Assembly (NCBI GenBank): GCA_025602915.1
Contig: JAHLJZ010000058.1
Span: forward strand, 62,001 to 126,000
Direction of reading: 5' to 3'
Source of the DNA: Paraphysoderma sedebokerense
Taxonomy: Eukaryota > Blastocladiomycota > Physodermatomycetes > Physodermatales > Physodermataceae
Length of the DNA stretch: 64,000 bases
Shown here: piece by piece, positions 32,406-43,008 of the stretch
How positions within the stretch are numbered: position 1 is the first letter of the stretch
How the letters are laid out: every line of letters begins with the position of its first letter
Program-made: the position numbers and the translations under genes
Notes under the pieces: generated by a model
Database searches by the model: none
Seen by the model: only the letters and a program-made list of their open reading frames with translations
Told to the model about the DNA's origin: nothing

Positions 32406-33412
32406 ATGCGATTATTTTTTCACCCCGTATACTGTAAAAATAGCTGTATAGAACTTTCTGAACGGCATTTTCCCTTGTACTTTCCTCCTTGTTGAAAACA
32501 TCAATGATGTAGTCAATTCTTGATCTGTCTTTATCTACCAGAATATAGTTGAACACAACAGAAGTGTATCAGAAATTGCTGCATAGACTCGGCGCCTCCT
32601 AGATTGACCTCTATTTGATTCCAGTCGCGCAAAGCCAATTGAGCATGCCACCCGTTCATATTTCGTATCAACCGTTCATAAAGCCTGGCGCGATAATACT
32701 CCAGCGCCGGTGATGGAATACCACTAGACAGATTGAAGGAACAGGACACCTTGAGTGCCAACTCGATATTTGGAACGATGATGGCAATAAACTTGCATCG
32801 CTGGACCATATATCTCGCAAACTCCAATGAATTCTCCTTTCCAAGTTCTTGCAATAATTTCATGATGCATATGGCATTTTTCCTGAGTTCGGCAACATAC
32901 TGTGAATATGCGATATCTTGGTCTTCATCAAAGAGGGATCCAATACCTCCGGGGGTCAGGATGAAGTCTTCAAATATTCGACCGTTGTCAATTTGATTGA
33001 TGTCCTTATCCAGCCAGAGACGGTAACGGATACCGAAAGGAATATCTCTAGCTAACCAATCAGTATAGATAGATTCGTTCTCAGGGTCGTAATATCGGCA
33101 CACTGAAACAATCATTGTAATGGTCTTGATCCTTTGTTTGCCGTCAATAATATAATAATTAGGGTTCCGATCAACCAAAGAACAGCAGCGATGACTTCGC
33201 CTTTCGCGTTCCACCAAAACAAGGCAACCCCCGAAGAAATTTAAATCCCCGCTTCGGCGGGCACTGTCGACATCTCTCACTAGTTTGGCTACCTGTTTCG
33301 GGCCCCATTGGTTTGCAACCTGAAAAACCGGTAAAACTAAACTCGAAATTCGAGGTTCAATGTCTCCATTGTCGAAAAGGCTGGAGAAACTTGCTTCAAA
33401 GCAGCTCCTCAT
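32392..33412 (-). CDS. DUF262-domain protein (ParB-like/GmrS-like)
   Basis: ATG at 33412 opens 293 codons with the DUF262 pattern: LVLPVFQVANQW near residue 27 (family form PxxQRxxxW), FFGGCLVL near residue 60, the NTP-site motif IIDGKQRIKTI near residue 91 (family DGQQRxTT), and a C-terminal block ending SLEFARYMVQRCKFIAIIVP and SGIPSPALEYYRARL. DUF262 is typical of bacterial type IV restriction proteins (GmrSD) and related nucleotide-using proteins; eukaryotic members exist in some early fungi. The Arg of the first motif is replaced (FQV). Continuation of the same similarity after about residue 288 is in another frame (DYIIDVFNKEE to 32392), so there is either a short intron I cannot place or a frame change near the C-terminus. 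A split 5' leader (MTDG, 33515) is possible. Confidence 0.65.
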
Positions 33413-33824
33413 GACTGTCGAATTGTTTCGATGGTTATTGCTATTTTCAAAGTTTGAGAGTTATTTCCTACACTGCATAGCATTATATAATCGGCGGTAA
33501 TGGCGACTTACCCGTCCGTCATAGCACAAAATTTTCGCTGCTGAATCTGAATCAAAAACTAATCTTTTTATCTATATGGTGGTAACGTGGAGGACTAATC
33601 TCGGTAATCGTAAACCGATGAATTCTGTGTTCTGACTGCTGGGGGCTGGGAATCGGTTTCGTGATTCAAGTTTTAGCACTATAAACTATTAACTGTAGTC
33701 TGCACTCTGCACGCTGTCTGCACTAGTTCTAAAGTTCATTAGTAGTTCATTTTTGCACATTTGATACTTATGAGTTATGACATGGTTGGTCGCAAGTGCA
33801 ACACTTTCGCCACCTACTAATGTT
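33413..33824. other. Upstream of DUF262 gene
   Basis: No gene recognised. A GTAAGT donor-like site follows a small ATG frame near 33515. Short repeats of CTGCACNCTG occur at 33691-33725. The left limit of the histidine kinase similarity is exactly 33825. Confidence 0.4.
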
Positions 33825-34505
33825 AATTCGACAGAATCTGTCGTAAACGAGTTTCTACAGATCCATTTGTTAAATCATCGCCGTGGTAAAATACATATAC
33901 ATATCAAGAAGAAGTAATTTCAAAACAAAAGGCTTACCATCGCCAATGACTGATTCCGGGGTACCATCTTGAATATAATAAGCGACTTTGACATTCTCGT
34001 CAACGGCAAATGCGTCCATGGTGATTTGAATCAATTCAAACAAGTTAAACGGAACACTCTCAATCGTGAGTTTGCCGCTCTCGAGTTTAGATAAATCGAG
34101 GATATCGTTCTACATCATACCGGGTATGTCAGTGCCTATGACAGTGGGAACGGGTGGAAAGGATGAATGGAGGAAGACTTACGACAAGGTTTAGAAGCAA
34201 TCGTCCGGAGTTGGCAATAATGTTCACATATTCTTGGGCCTCGTTAGTTAGACCTGTTTCACGCATCAGCTGTTTCAATAGTTACATGACCATTAGTTCA
34301 CATCAATCTGGATGCCGCAGACGCTATATCAAACAACAAGAACTACCTCAGAAGCGAGAACGACTTGCGATATCGGAGTTCGAACTGAAATCAATCACCG
34401 TGAGTAAACCGTGAGGTGTTTGTATTGATATAGGGAACCAACGTACTTTCATGACTCATATTGGATAAAAAGATAGATTTAGAAGCCGCAGCTTCCAATG
34501 CTTCT
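33825..34505. repeat. 681-bp exact tandem duplicate, unit 1
   Basis: Unit 1 runs from aattcgacag to aatgcttct and is followed immediately by unit 2 with no spacer. I see no base difference between units over their length. It contains four kinase exons/introns of the histidine kinase fragment. Confidence 0.9.
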
Positions 34506-35186
34506 AATTCGACAGAATCTGTCGTAAACGAGTTTCTACAGATCCATTTGTTAAATCATCGCCGTGGTAAAATACATATACATATCAAGAAGAAGTAATT
34601 TCAAAACAAAAGGCTTACCATCGCCAATGACTGATTCCGGGGTACCATCTTGAATATAATAAGCGACTTTGACATTCTCGTCAACGGCAAATGCGTCCAT
34701 GGTGATTTGAATCAATTCAAACAAGTTAAACGGAACACTCTCAATCGTGAGTTTGCCGCTCTCGAGTTTAGATAAATCGAGGATATCGTTCTACATCATA
34801 CCGGGTATGTCAGTGCCTATGACAGTGGGAACGGGTGGAAAGGATGAATGGAGGAAGACTTACGACAAGGTTTAGAAGCAATCGTCCGGAGTTGGCAATA
34901 ATGTTCACATATTCTTGGGCCTCGTTAGTTAGACCTGTTTCACGCATCAGCTGTTTCAATAGTTACATGACCATTAGTTCACATCAATCTGGATGCCGCA
35001 GACGCTATATCAAACAACAAGAACTACCTCAGAAGCGAGAACGACTTGCGATATCGGAGTTCGAACTGAAATCAATCACCGTGAGTAAACCGTGAGGTGT
35101 TTGTATTGATATAGGGAACCAACGTACTTTCATGACTCATATTGGATAAAAAGATAGATTTAGAAGCCGCAGCTTCCAATGCTTCT
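34506..35186. repeat. 681-bp exact tandem duplicate, unit 2
   Basis: Second unit, identical by eye to 33825-34505. Its right side (35187 onward) continues into unique kinase linker sequence, whereas the left side of unit 1 ends at the kinase truncation point. The duplication limit and the truncation point therefore coincide. Confidence 0.9.
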
Positions 35187-35405
35187 TCTCTTATCGTCGT
35201 TGATACGGCTTTATTTTTCAAACCATAGATCGCATTTGAATTCCATAGATGGTCCTTCTTCTACGTTGACAACGGGTTGCTGTTGTTCTTGCACTTGTGC
35301 AAGGATCCTAGCTCGTGTCAATTGTATTTCCAACACCTCAACTGTAGTAGGCATAGTTCGGTGTTCAATGCGACTTTGATTAGACAAAACATATGTGCTT
35401 ATCAC

Positions 35406-35743
35406 ATAGCGGAGCCCTAGAGCATTGCACTAGCTGAATTTTAAAGTACGGATTGAAGAACTCCCCAATCTTTTGTTCTTCCGATGGTCAAGATCATGGA
35501 GATGTATATGTACCTCCAAACTCGTGTTCGTGACGTTTGGGCAGCCACATATGCTGAAAGAATTACATGAGTTGATCGCAAGATATGTAGCTAATTAAAT
35601 GTATTTGATCACTGGAGATGCGATTTAAAGAAATAATGTTTTGCTCAAAATGGATTTAATTGGGAATTCATCATTGGCTTTTTGTTAAATTTCGCCCTAA
35701 ACATAACAAGACATTATGACATTGAGCATACTAGTAGTATTAG
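35406..35743. other. Spacer, no gene seen
   Basis: AT-rich sequence between the kinase fragment and the 3' end of the seven-helix gene. No feature recognised. Confidence 0.45.
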
Positions 35744-36917
35744 CTATTCCTCGTCTATCGTATTAATTAATTCTTTGATGTGTCGATGCACCTCGTTATC
35801 CTTTTCGATATTGTTCTCCAGAACGTCTTGCAAAAAATCTTGAACGAGAGTTTTGCCAAAGATTCTTACATGCGTAAGTGGAGTATTACGTTCATCTGTA
35901 AGCTTTTTAATAGGTGTCACTGTATGTTTAGGATTCTTATTCATAGGCTTGAAAATATAGTCATGATGCACGGTGCTCGTAAAGTAAGGCATAATTAAGA
36001 GTGTAGAAGTAACGCGAACTTTGAGAAGAGGTTGCACAGCAACATGAAATGTCTTCGCACCCTCACTATCACGGTCTTTTTTTCGGGCTCCGCGTTCGCC
36101 GCGGTTAATAATGTAGAGTGAATGTGCAATCAAAAGACCGAGGGATAGCCGGAATATAATAACCAATAAAGTATTGGCTAGGGCCATTTCGGGATCTTTT
36201 GTAAAGAATACAGTTATTACGGCAGGAAAGACAAAGAGTGTCGGAATAACGGCATTCCTCAAGCTCATATCGAGAACGGTTTTGTAAAATCGGCGCCCTT
36301 TGTAAGCGTTTTTGAGCTTTCGCCGATAGCGGTAAATGAATAGAAATGAAAAGAATAACAGATTCCACATCTATATGGTATTGGGGGGATTAGTCCAATA
36401 TATTTGGATGTGCGTTTGTTAAACAGGTATCACTGACCAAAATAGAACCTCTAACGCTTCCGGCGACGTAGGGGTCCAATTTCAAGATCAACATGGTGGA
36501 TGTCCAAATTTGAGCGGCAAATCTTAGGACGATGAACAGAATAATAAATGGTAGTATAATTTTGAATGTTTTCCACGAATACACTTTGTACACCATCCAT
36601 GCTAAGCATATTTCGGCTGTGGTAGCCTGCAAATTATCCGCCACAGCGATGAAATAGCTGGCAAAGGTTTTATAGGTAGAGTTGACGGGTGCGAATATGT
36701 TATACCCGTAAACTCCCAGAAGATAGGAGAGAAAGAAGAGAAAAGTGGCTGTCAAATGAGTGAATCCGAGATTGAATGGTGTCGTCCATTTTTTCAGTTT
36801 TGGGGTGGAGAAGACAAAGAAGGCCCAATAGATCAGTACGCCTGTGATCGTGGCGGAGAGTACAACCATTCTGACGACAAAATAATAAAAGACGGTGGGG
36901 TTTACTGTCTCTGCCAT
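35744..36917 (-). CDS. Unknown seven-helix membrane protein
   Basis: Two exons (36917 to about 36438, and 36370-35744) joined in phase 0 with a GTCAGT donor. The ATG at 36917 gives MAETVNPTVFYYFVV; upstream in-frame codons lack a better start. Seven hydrophobic segments are visible: VVLSATITGVLIYWAFFVF, LTATFLFFLSYLLGVYGYNI, a third around ASYFIAVADNLQA, FKIILPFIILFIVLRFAAQI, LLFFSFLFIYRYRRKL, NAVIPTLFVFPAVITVFFT and LLVIIFRLSLGLLIAHSLYI. A soluble tail of about 85 residues follows with basic then acidic composition. It lacks ERY and NPxxY motifs, so it is not part of the class A-like set; it may be a receptor of another fungal class or a transporter-like protein. I do not recognise the family. 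Confidence 0.6.
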
Positions 36918-38367
36918 GGCGAATGTGGAGTATGTATGGGGATGATTATAGGGTAGGAATGATCGAGGGGGCAAATCGACAGCCTAGACTGGAATTGAAG
37001 CTAGGGTTGCAGAGCGGAGAGTAATAAGGGCGTGCGGAAGGAGAGAGGAGTGGGTGATTATGGCATTCTATGGACGGCAGGTGAGGGTGGGATGGAATAA
37101 GGATGGAGTTGGATGGTTTGTAGGCGTAGGGATGGGATGGAATGATGGAAATCAAATCAGTAGGGAAGGGAAGCGAGCGAGGGAAGCATTGGGCACCCGC
37201 GCACTGGGTTGAGTTAGTTGAGTTAGCCTAAGCCAACCAATCGACACGTGACATGTCAAAGTAGCGTCACCCTTGCTCACTGCAAATGGCCATGGAACAC
37301 AATGGAACACAATGGAAGAACAATCGAGTCACAATGGAACACAATAGTAGAGCAATGCAAGGGAGCTGCAGACAGCGTGCCCAGTGATCGACCGCCCTTC
37401 TGCCTTCACGCCAATCACCCTCCTCCCTAACCTCCGTCGCACAAACACATTATCACACTGCGAAACTCTCCATTCTCTTGAGCCTGGATGCCGTGACGCC
37501 GTCTGCGGTGACGCAAGTAGCCTATCCAGCATCTGCCCACCTACAATTAATAATAAACGGACTCTGCCGTTGACTGTTACCAACTAGGTCATACAACGAT
37601 ACATAGCCTTGAAAATCATGTTGTTCTTTCAAGTTGCGCAAACTTTGCAAAATGAATATTCACTCTTGGATCCGATGGCCGATCCGAGCAAAAAAAAGCC
37701 AAGAGCATGGCTTTTGGCAGAATGAATAATTTTGTCGATGGAACAAAATGACATATGTTGTTACAGATTATAAATGAATGATTCCCTTGCATGGGGGATG
37801 TATCCATCGCTCCCCTTCTAAGCAGTTTACCCACTGAGCGCACTCTGCAGTCAGCACTATTCTGATGCAAAGCAACCCAGCAGACATAGCGCGCACTCTG
37901 CAACAACCCGCAAGTCGCATCCCTTGGCAGTTGGCCTATTCACTGTTGATTCCAGAATCCAGGCAACTAGAGAATCAAGTCATCACTTGTATTACTTGTA
38001 TCAATGATTGCGTTAGTTAAGCGCATGATTTACTCTAACAATTATGGAATAATGGATTTGATCATAATTGCTTCATCAGTGCCCTTGATGAGATTTGTGC
38101 TGATGGCCTGATGCATCATACAGATTAATTACTTGCTCACGCACTTACAGTTACACCAAAGATGTCAAAAGTAGCGACTTTTGTCATCTGAATGAACTGA
38201 ATCAGCGATAAGACGAACAAAATCAAGACAAAGAGCGATGCCATGAACGTGTGCAGTCTGCCCTGCTGTCAGCTGCTGTCGCTCTTCTTGGCAATTCTGT
38301 GCGGCTCCATCGCTCGATTCAAAGTTCGCTTTATCGTTCCTCCAACACACACATATCCCTGACTACC
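36918..38367. other. Long divergent promoter region
   Basis: About 1.45 kb between the minus-strand seven-helix gene and the plus-strand PSMD5 gene. It carries a purine-rich tract near 36960-37190, a CCAAT/CACGTG pair (separate entry) and short direct repeats of AATGGAACACAATGG at 37292-37347. Frames on both strands near 37330-37590 overlap each other and are probably chance. No gene recognised. Confidence 0.45.
37237..37252. promoter_or_regulatory. CCAAT box next to CACGTGAC
   Basis: CCAAT (37237-37241) is followed three bases later by CACGTGAC (37245-37252). Adjacent CCAAT and CACGTG elements are typical of fungal promoters bound by the CCAAT complex and bHLH/bZIP factors. It lies about 320 bp upstream of the seven-helix gene's ATG. 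Role inferred. Confidence 0.35.
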
Positions 38368-40754
38368 ATGATGGTCACACCTCTCGAATCGAGCAACATT
38401 CACACAACCAACCTCGACACTATTCTTTCTGTGTTACAGCAATTCTATCGGCAGTATCAATCCGACCCGTCCATTCTGAACATTGGCCACACCGCATCCG
38501 ATGACGACGATGAAGCGCTTCAAACTATAGCATCTGTGAAGCAAAATTTGAGCGCTTTGGCTGGAGTGTTATCCAGTTTGGAGGCGATACTGAAAGGTAG
38601 GGTACGATGCTCTTAGAACGAGTGGACATTGTCAAGGGAATCTTTCCTCCTAGTCCTGGTGGCTGAATAGTGAATTGCAGCTCAACTTTGATGAATATAT
38701 AATTCAAACAAACCAAATTAATTGTATTGATTTCTACTTTGTATTCTATCGTTTACATTACTAAAAGATCCAAGATCCAATGTGGACGCCCTCAAACCCC
38801 AAATCACTTCCACCATCCCCGTCGAGACTTTGCTACAAGTGATTCATGGTTTAAGTTCACAATCCAGCAAATCTATCAACGACGAAGTGGAAGGTGTCAT
38901 CGGAATCTGTTGTTCTTCAATTTTACCAATCCTGTTAAAAGACTGTTCATTATCGACCGTGCTGGAGCAATATGGAGTAAGTCAATTCCGTTCATTTGTT
39001 CTAACCATTTCCATTTAACACGTCATCAAAGGAACTGTAATAACTCAATAACCCATACCATTCTGTATAGCCTCAAGTTGAGTTAGGTCTTCAGAATTCC
39101 CATCCAAAGATACGGTTATTGTATCTTTCCCAGTTCGCTAAAATCTTTGAATCTGATCGATCGGAATCAGTTGTTCCTTTCGTCACATCGCTGATCAACT
39201 CGAATTATGGCCATCTTATCATTCAATGTCTGGATTTTGAGAATGGAGAAGTATTAAAGGAAGCGACAGAATGGATGCAAAATGTTTGCTGATTTTGTTA
39301 ACGATTTTCTAAGTTTGAGTGAATTAGTATTCATTTGCTTTTTCTCTCGAAATAGGTATCCAAAGTCCCTTCCGGAGTTGACTTGTTGTTACAAGACTCT
39401 GTTATCGCACAGTTTCAGACTATCAGTCAGAAGTTTGTCTTTTTAGGTTTCCAATTGCTGCGTAATTTGTCATCTGTCCTAACATCTTTAAATCAATTCT
39501 GAAATCAAGATCTGAAACGACGAAATTCAGAGTTTATGAAATGTTTCTCAATATCGCGATTTCTTCAGATGAGAACTTAACCGAGTTTGCACAGAAAGGA
39601 TTGATTCACTTGTTCTTGCAAGAACTCCATACAGAAGATGTATTGGTTAAATTGAATGTGATCGAGTTGTTGCCATTGGTATGAATTGTTTTCATCCTTG
39701 CACTTTCGATGGAGTGTCTGTGTGTTACTAAGCGCTGTTTTCTACGATTTTTCTCTAGCTCGCGCAATCCCAAAACGGTTGGAGCATGCTCGAGGAAGCA
39801 GGAACTATGCAGAATTTGATAACGGTTCTAGCAAATGAGAATGATCAAGATTATTTTGTGCGATTGACGAAATGTGGAGTGATCAAATTTGTCGGCAAGT
39901 TGGCTTTACTGAAGGTATCCATTCATTTCTACGGTTCCAAGAATTTAGCACGCGAGATGATAGTTAATGCGTTGACTTGTTAACAGAATATCGGCTTTGA
40001 AACGATGGATCGCCAGTACCATTTGATGAATAAGTTGGACTTGTGCTTACAATCTAGCGATAATGATGTAAAGGTGCGATTACTCTACCCTTTTTTAGTA
40101 GTTAAACAGTAGCGTACTGATGCTTAAACTATACAGACAACGACAATCTCTTCGTTGGCTTTGCTTTTGTCGAACCCTCAAATCGTCGAATATGTATTCC
40201 CACTGTCAGCTTCGGAACCACATCATTTGCTTCAACATCTCATCGAACAATACAAACGGTCCATGTACCCACTTAAATCTCAACTCCTCGATACGTTCAC
40301 CGCTCTCTTTTCCATTCCTAAAACCTTCTCCTCTTCTTCACAAAACGCATCCACAATCTCAACTACATGCGAAAAAATCTACAGTTTCCTTTCCTCCCCC
40401 GTCCAAGAACTCTTAAAACACATTCACCATCCCGAACCAACATTCCGAATCTCCATCTTCCTTTTCTTCAAATCCTTAACCTTCCACACTTGGGGTTGTA
40501 AACTCTTATTCGAAAACACCGTTCTCAACACGTTACTAGACCGAACCCACGAAACCGAGTATAACTTGAAACTCGAAAAATTCAAAGTCGTGGAAAGTTT
40601 AGTCACCGAGTTTGGAGATTTCGAAAGGTCGGGGAAAATCGAAAAGTTTGGTCCGGTGGAGAGAGTCAAAATGGATAGATGTCAAAAGTTTATAAGGGAG
40701 GGACCGTTTTATAGGGACGTGGAAGCGGCAGTGGCAATGGAGAGTGGACGATAA
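38368..40754 (+). CDS. PSMD5: 26S proteasome assembly chaperone PSMD5/S5b-like
   Basis: HEAT/ARM-repeat protein in about nine exons. The best start is the ATG at 38368 (MMVTPLESSN); frames extend upstream but not with family sequence. Matches to the PSMD5/S5b family include the middle block (FAQKGLIHLFLQELHTEDVL, LLAQSQNGWSMLEEAG), the following FVRLTKCGVIKFVGKLALLK, and the C-terminal end KFIREGPFYRDVEAAVAMES, which parallels the human LSEGPYY-type end. PSMD5 holds the base subcomplex (Rpt1/Rpn1 side) during assembly of the 19S regulatory particle and is absent from the mature proteasome; budding-yeast Hsm3 has the same role with little sequence similarity. The last exon (about 40130-40754) is Ser/Thr/Pro-rich for 40 codons, unlike the rest. 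Confidence 0.75.
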
Positions 40755-40934
40755 GTGGACTGTAGCAGTTTAGTTATAGTGGATGATTTATGGTATTACT
40801 TGAACTGTAAATAACACAATATTGCAATGATGCGAATGAAATAAAAGATAACATCATTCACATATAAAGCCTCTCAAGCACAGTTTTAGCTTTCTACTAA
40901 CTCAAGTTCCTTTTGACAACCTGTTTATTTCTGT

Positions 40935-41137
40935 ACCTGTTGTTGTGTAACTTTTTTCATTTTTAATCTTTTCTTGTGCGAGGTGATTAGGTCAACATAG
41001 ATTGCAGCTGCGCCTTTCCACAAAAATTGAAAAAAGGGAGATAGAAGCTCGTGTTCATAATCTCAAGGCGCAGCTACTCTCCATGCTTACCTAGAACAAG
41101 ACAAAGGAAAAATGAAAAAAGTCACACAAAAACAGGT
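40935..41137. mobile_element. Short non-coding element with terminal inverted repeats (MITE-like)
   Basis: The left end starts ACCTGTTGTTGTGTAACTTT and the right end, reverse-complemented, starts ACCTGTTTTTGTGTGACTTT; the match continues into TTTTTCATTTTT and there is an inner inverted match around CAGCTGCGCCTT / AAGGCGCAGCT. Total length about 203 bp, no coding capacity. These are the features of a miniature inverted-repeat transposable element or foldback element. I could not identify a certain target-site duplication, and no second copy is visible in the window. Confidence 0.55.
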
Positions 41138-41160
41138 GTTGTAAATCGCTAAAATGTATA

Positions 41161-41267
41161 TTTGTTGGGTATTGTACAGAGTCGAGACTCGAAATGCTAG
41201 GAATCATCTTCCCATTGGTTAGGCTGTACACTCAGTCAGCTTTCGACTCTGTACAATACCCAACAAA
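41161..41267. repeat. Perfect 25-bp inverted repeat with 57-nt loop
   Basis: Arm 1 41161-41185 (TTTGTTGGGTATTGTACAGA and five further bases) is the exact reverse complement of arm 2 41243-41267. In RNA it would form a strong hairpin. It starts only about 20 bp after the MITE-like element and lies 270-370 bp before the dioxygenase start codon. It could be a second small element, a terminator-like structure, or an unannotated RNA hairpin. Confidence 0.85.
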
Positions 41268-41531
41268 TCTTTCGGGATGTGAACATAAGCTTTCTATAGA
41301 AGTAGCACGGTCCGGCACAGTCGTTATTCCTTAAGACAGGCTGACAAAACGCGTCACGTAATCACCGGGCCGGTTTGTCATCTTCGCCTTACGCCTGTAT
41401 TATTCTTAGCAACACAATTAATAATTCATGGCGCTTAAATTCCACACCTCCCGTCCCCATATTACATGAGTTGTTGTCTCAATCTCAACATTTTCACAAC
41501 ATTTAAAGCAATATTACTCCCAAAGTCAAGA

Positions 41532-42472
41532 ATGACGGCTACACTTTCGACTGCCAAGTTTCCCGAACCGATTACGTCGTATGATGTACATGTGTATTGG
41601 TTACCTAAAAGTCAGAAACAATTTGACGAGGCAATGTTGTTACGAGAGAACGCTATGAAAAAGGTAGACTTTTTCGATTTTTTTTTTTTACCGTTTCGCC
41701 TTTTTCTTTAAATGCGTGTGTACGAGTAAGCCTCTGTTAACCTTTATTGGTGGTTTTGGGTTTCGTTGTAAATCTGTAATGTAGTTTCCGAATCTAAGGT
41801 ACGGAACGCCGCAACGAAATCCTGTCGGTAATGTTATCATTTCCTTTCTTTCAAGCAGGAGGAAGAAGACAAAGTTTTGTCTTGTAACTAACTCATCACA
41901 TGAATCTGATTTTATTGGGTTTTTCGATATTACAGGTCCACATCCATACAGTATGTTTGAAATCGGTATTTACCTCTTTTTCACTTTTCCTCTCTTCGTC
42001 TTCATGAAAGAAATTCAATTACTCACAACTTGTATTTTAATTTTATCCATTTTCTTAATCAACTTGTTTCGGTTGTATGTTCTTGGCGATATTCGGTGCG
42101 GATTTATGAATAGATTTGGTAACATTGGAACAGTACGCCATGTTTGTACCCTGGATAACATTGAATCATGGAAACTTAAGTGTTTTGATTCATCCTCATA
42201 CAGGTACAGTATTATTATTTCATTTTAATTTCAAATTTAACCATGTACTTAACCAATACGTTGTATTTTCTTTCCTTACTTCCGGAATTGACGTCAACCT
42301 CAATGTCATCACCAAACTCGATATCGGAATCAAATTGGTTATACTGAACGAATAAATAGGCGATGAAGTAAAAGATCATAGTAGACATGCATTATGGCTC
42401 GGTGAAAGAGTGCCCCTAGATTTCGCGATGTTGGAAGAATTTCAAAAGATGAAAGATCGTGGTGAAGTTTAA
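41532..42472 (+). CDS. DOPA 4,5-dioxygenase-like extradiol enzyme
   Basis: Five exons (41532-41663, 41785-41827, 41936-41965, 42114-42203, 42360-42472) give about 135 residues, close to the small fungal/cyanobacterial DODA family. Motifs in order: SYDVHVYWLP, PHPYSMFEI, FVPWITLNHGNLSVLIHPHT, then DEVKDHSRHALWLGE. The His residues in HVYW, HPY, NHGN, HPHT and DHSRHALWLG are those the family uses for its non-haem iron and substrate. The enzyme opens catechol rings such as L-DOPA, giving betalain-type or muconate-like products (muscaflavin/betalamic acid chemistry in mushrooms), in the cytosol. An upstream in-frame ATG (41466) would add 22 residues; the internal one fits family length better. 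Substrate in this organism is unknown. Confidence 0.85.
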
Positions 42473-43008
42473 GTGAATTGGGTATTCGGTTTTAGTAGGG
42501 GATGTGGGGTTTGTAAATTTGTGTGCAAACGGAAGGTTGAAAGCAAGTGTTGAGTTACTCTTATGGTGTATTTTTAGAGATTGAATAGATGTATATTTAT
42601 CCCTGTTATAATGCATTTTTGTCTTCTTTTTTTCTGTAAATGACGGTACAATTTATCGATATGAACTCCTTGTTTTAAAGACAGAGTGAGAAGATTTTGT
42701 ATCTTCATTCGAAGTACTAAGGCGATTGATGCGCGGGCGCATTCCTGATGTCGATAGTTTGAGACGATTGTCAATTGATCAATGGATGTATTAAGGAATA
42801 AAAAGATGTAATATGAGCATAACAGTTCAGATTTAGAGTATGCTGTGATGTTATTTTGAGTTTTGTGGACCTCAAATATTGGTAAAGTCGATATGATAAG
42901 AATAGGTTAATTTGAAGAACACAACCTTTATTACATTCGTTCCATGTCAATCTTTCTAAATCTACATTCTACAATAAATTTAAAACAAATTACAGGAAAT
43001 AAACAATT
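42473..43008. other. Convergent spacer, no gene seen
   Basis: 3' regions of the dioxygenase and ERV1 genes, AT-rich. No coding or RNA feature recognised. Confidence 0.5.

Larger units (their letters stand above)
33825..35405 (-). pseudogene. N-terminal part of a hybrid histidine kinase, truncated and internally duplicated
   Basis: Read on the minus strand with introns removed: a linker (AIYGLKNKAVSTTIREEALE), the dimerisation/phospho-acceptor H-box (SIFLSNMSHEIRTPISQVV), LMRETGLTNEAQEYVNII, NDILDLSKLESGKLTIES, a beta segment, and the start of the ATPase N-box (GDETRLRQILS). The reading then meets a stop at once (SN followed by TAA) in one copy and TAG in the other; the remaining N-box, G-boxes and receiver are absent. 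The whole block occurs twice in exact tandem. Upstream, a short exon with ATG near 35350 (MPTTVEVLEIQLTRARILA) may belong to it. Fungal hybrid kinases autophosphorylate the His in HEIRTP and pass phosphate to a receiver; this copy cannot do so because the ATPase domain is missing. Confidence 0.75.
40755..41531. other. Spacer with two inverted-repeat structures
   Basis: Apart from the terminal-inverted-repeat element (40935-41137) and the 25-bp inverted repeat (41161-41267), listed separately, I see no gene. The end of the interval may contain an alternative in-frame ATG (41466) of the dioxygenase gene. Confidence 0.5.
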
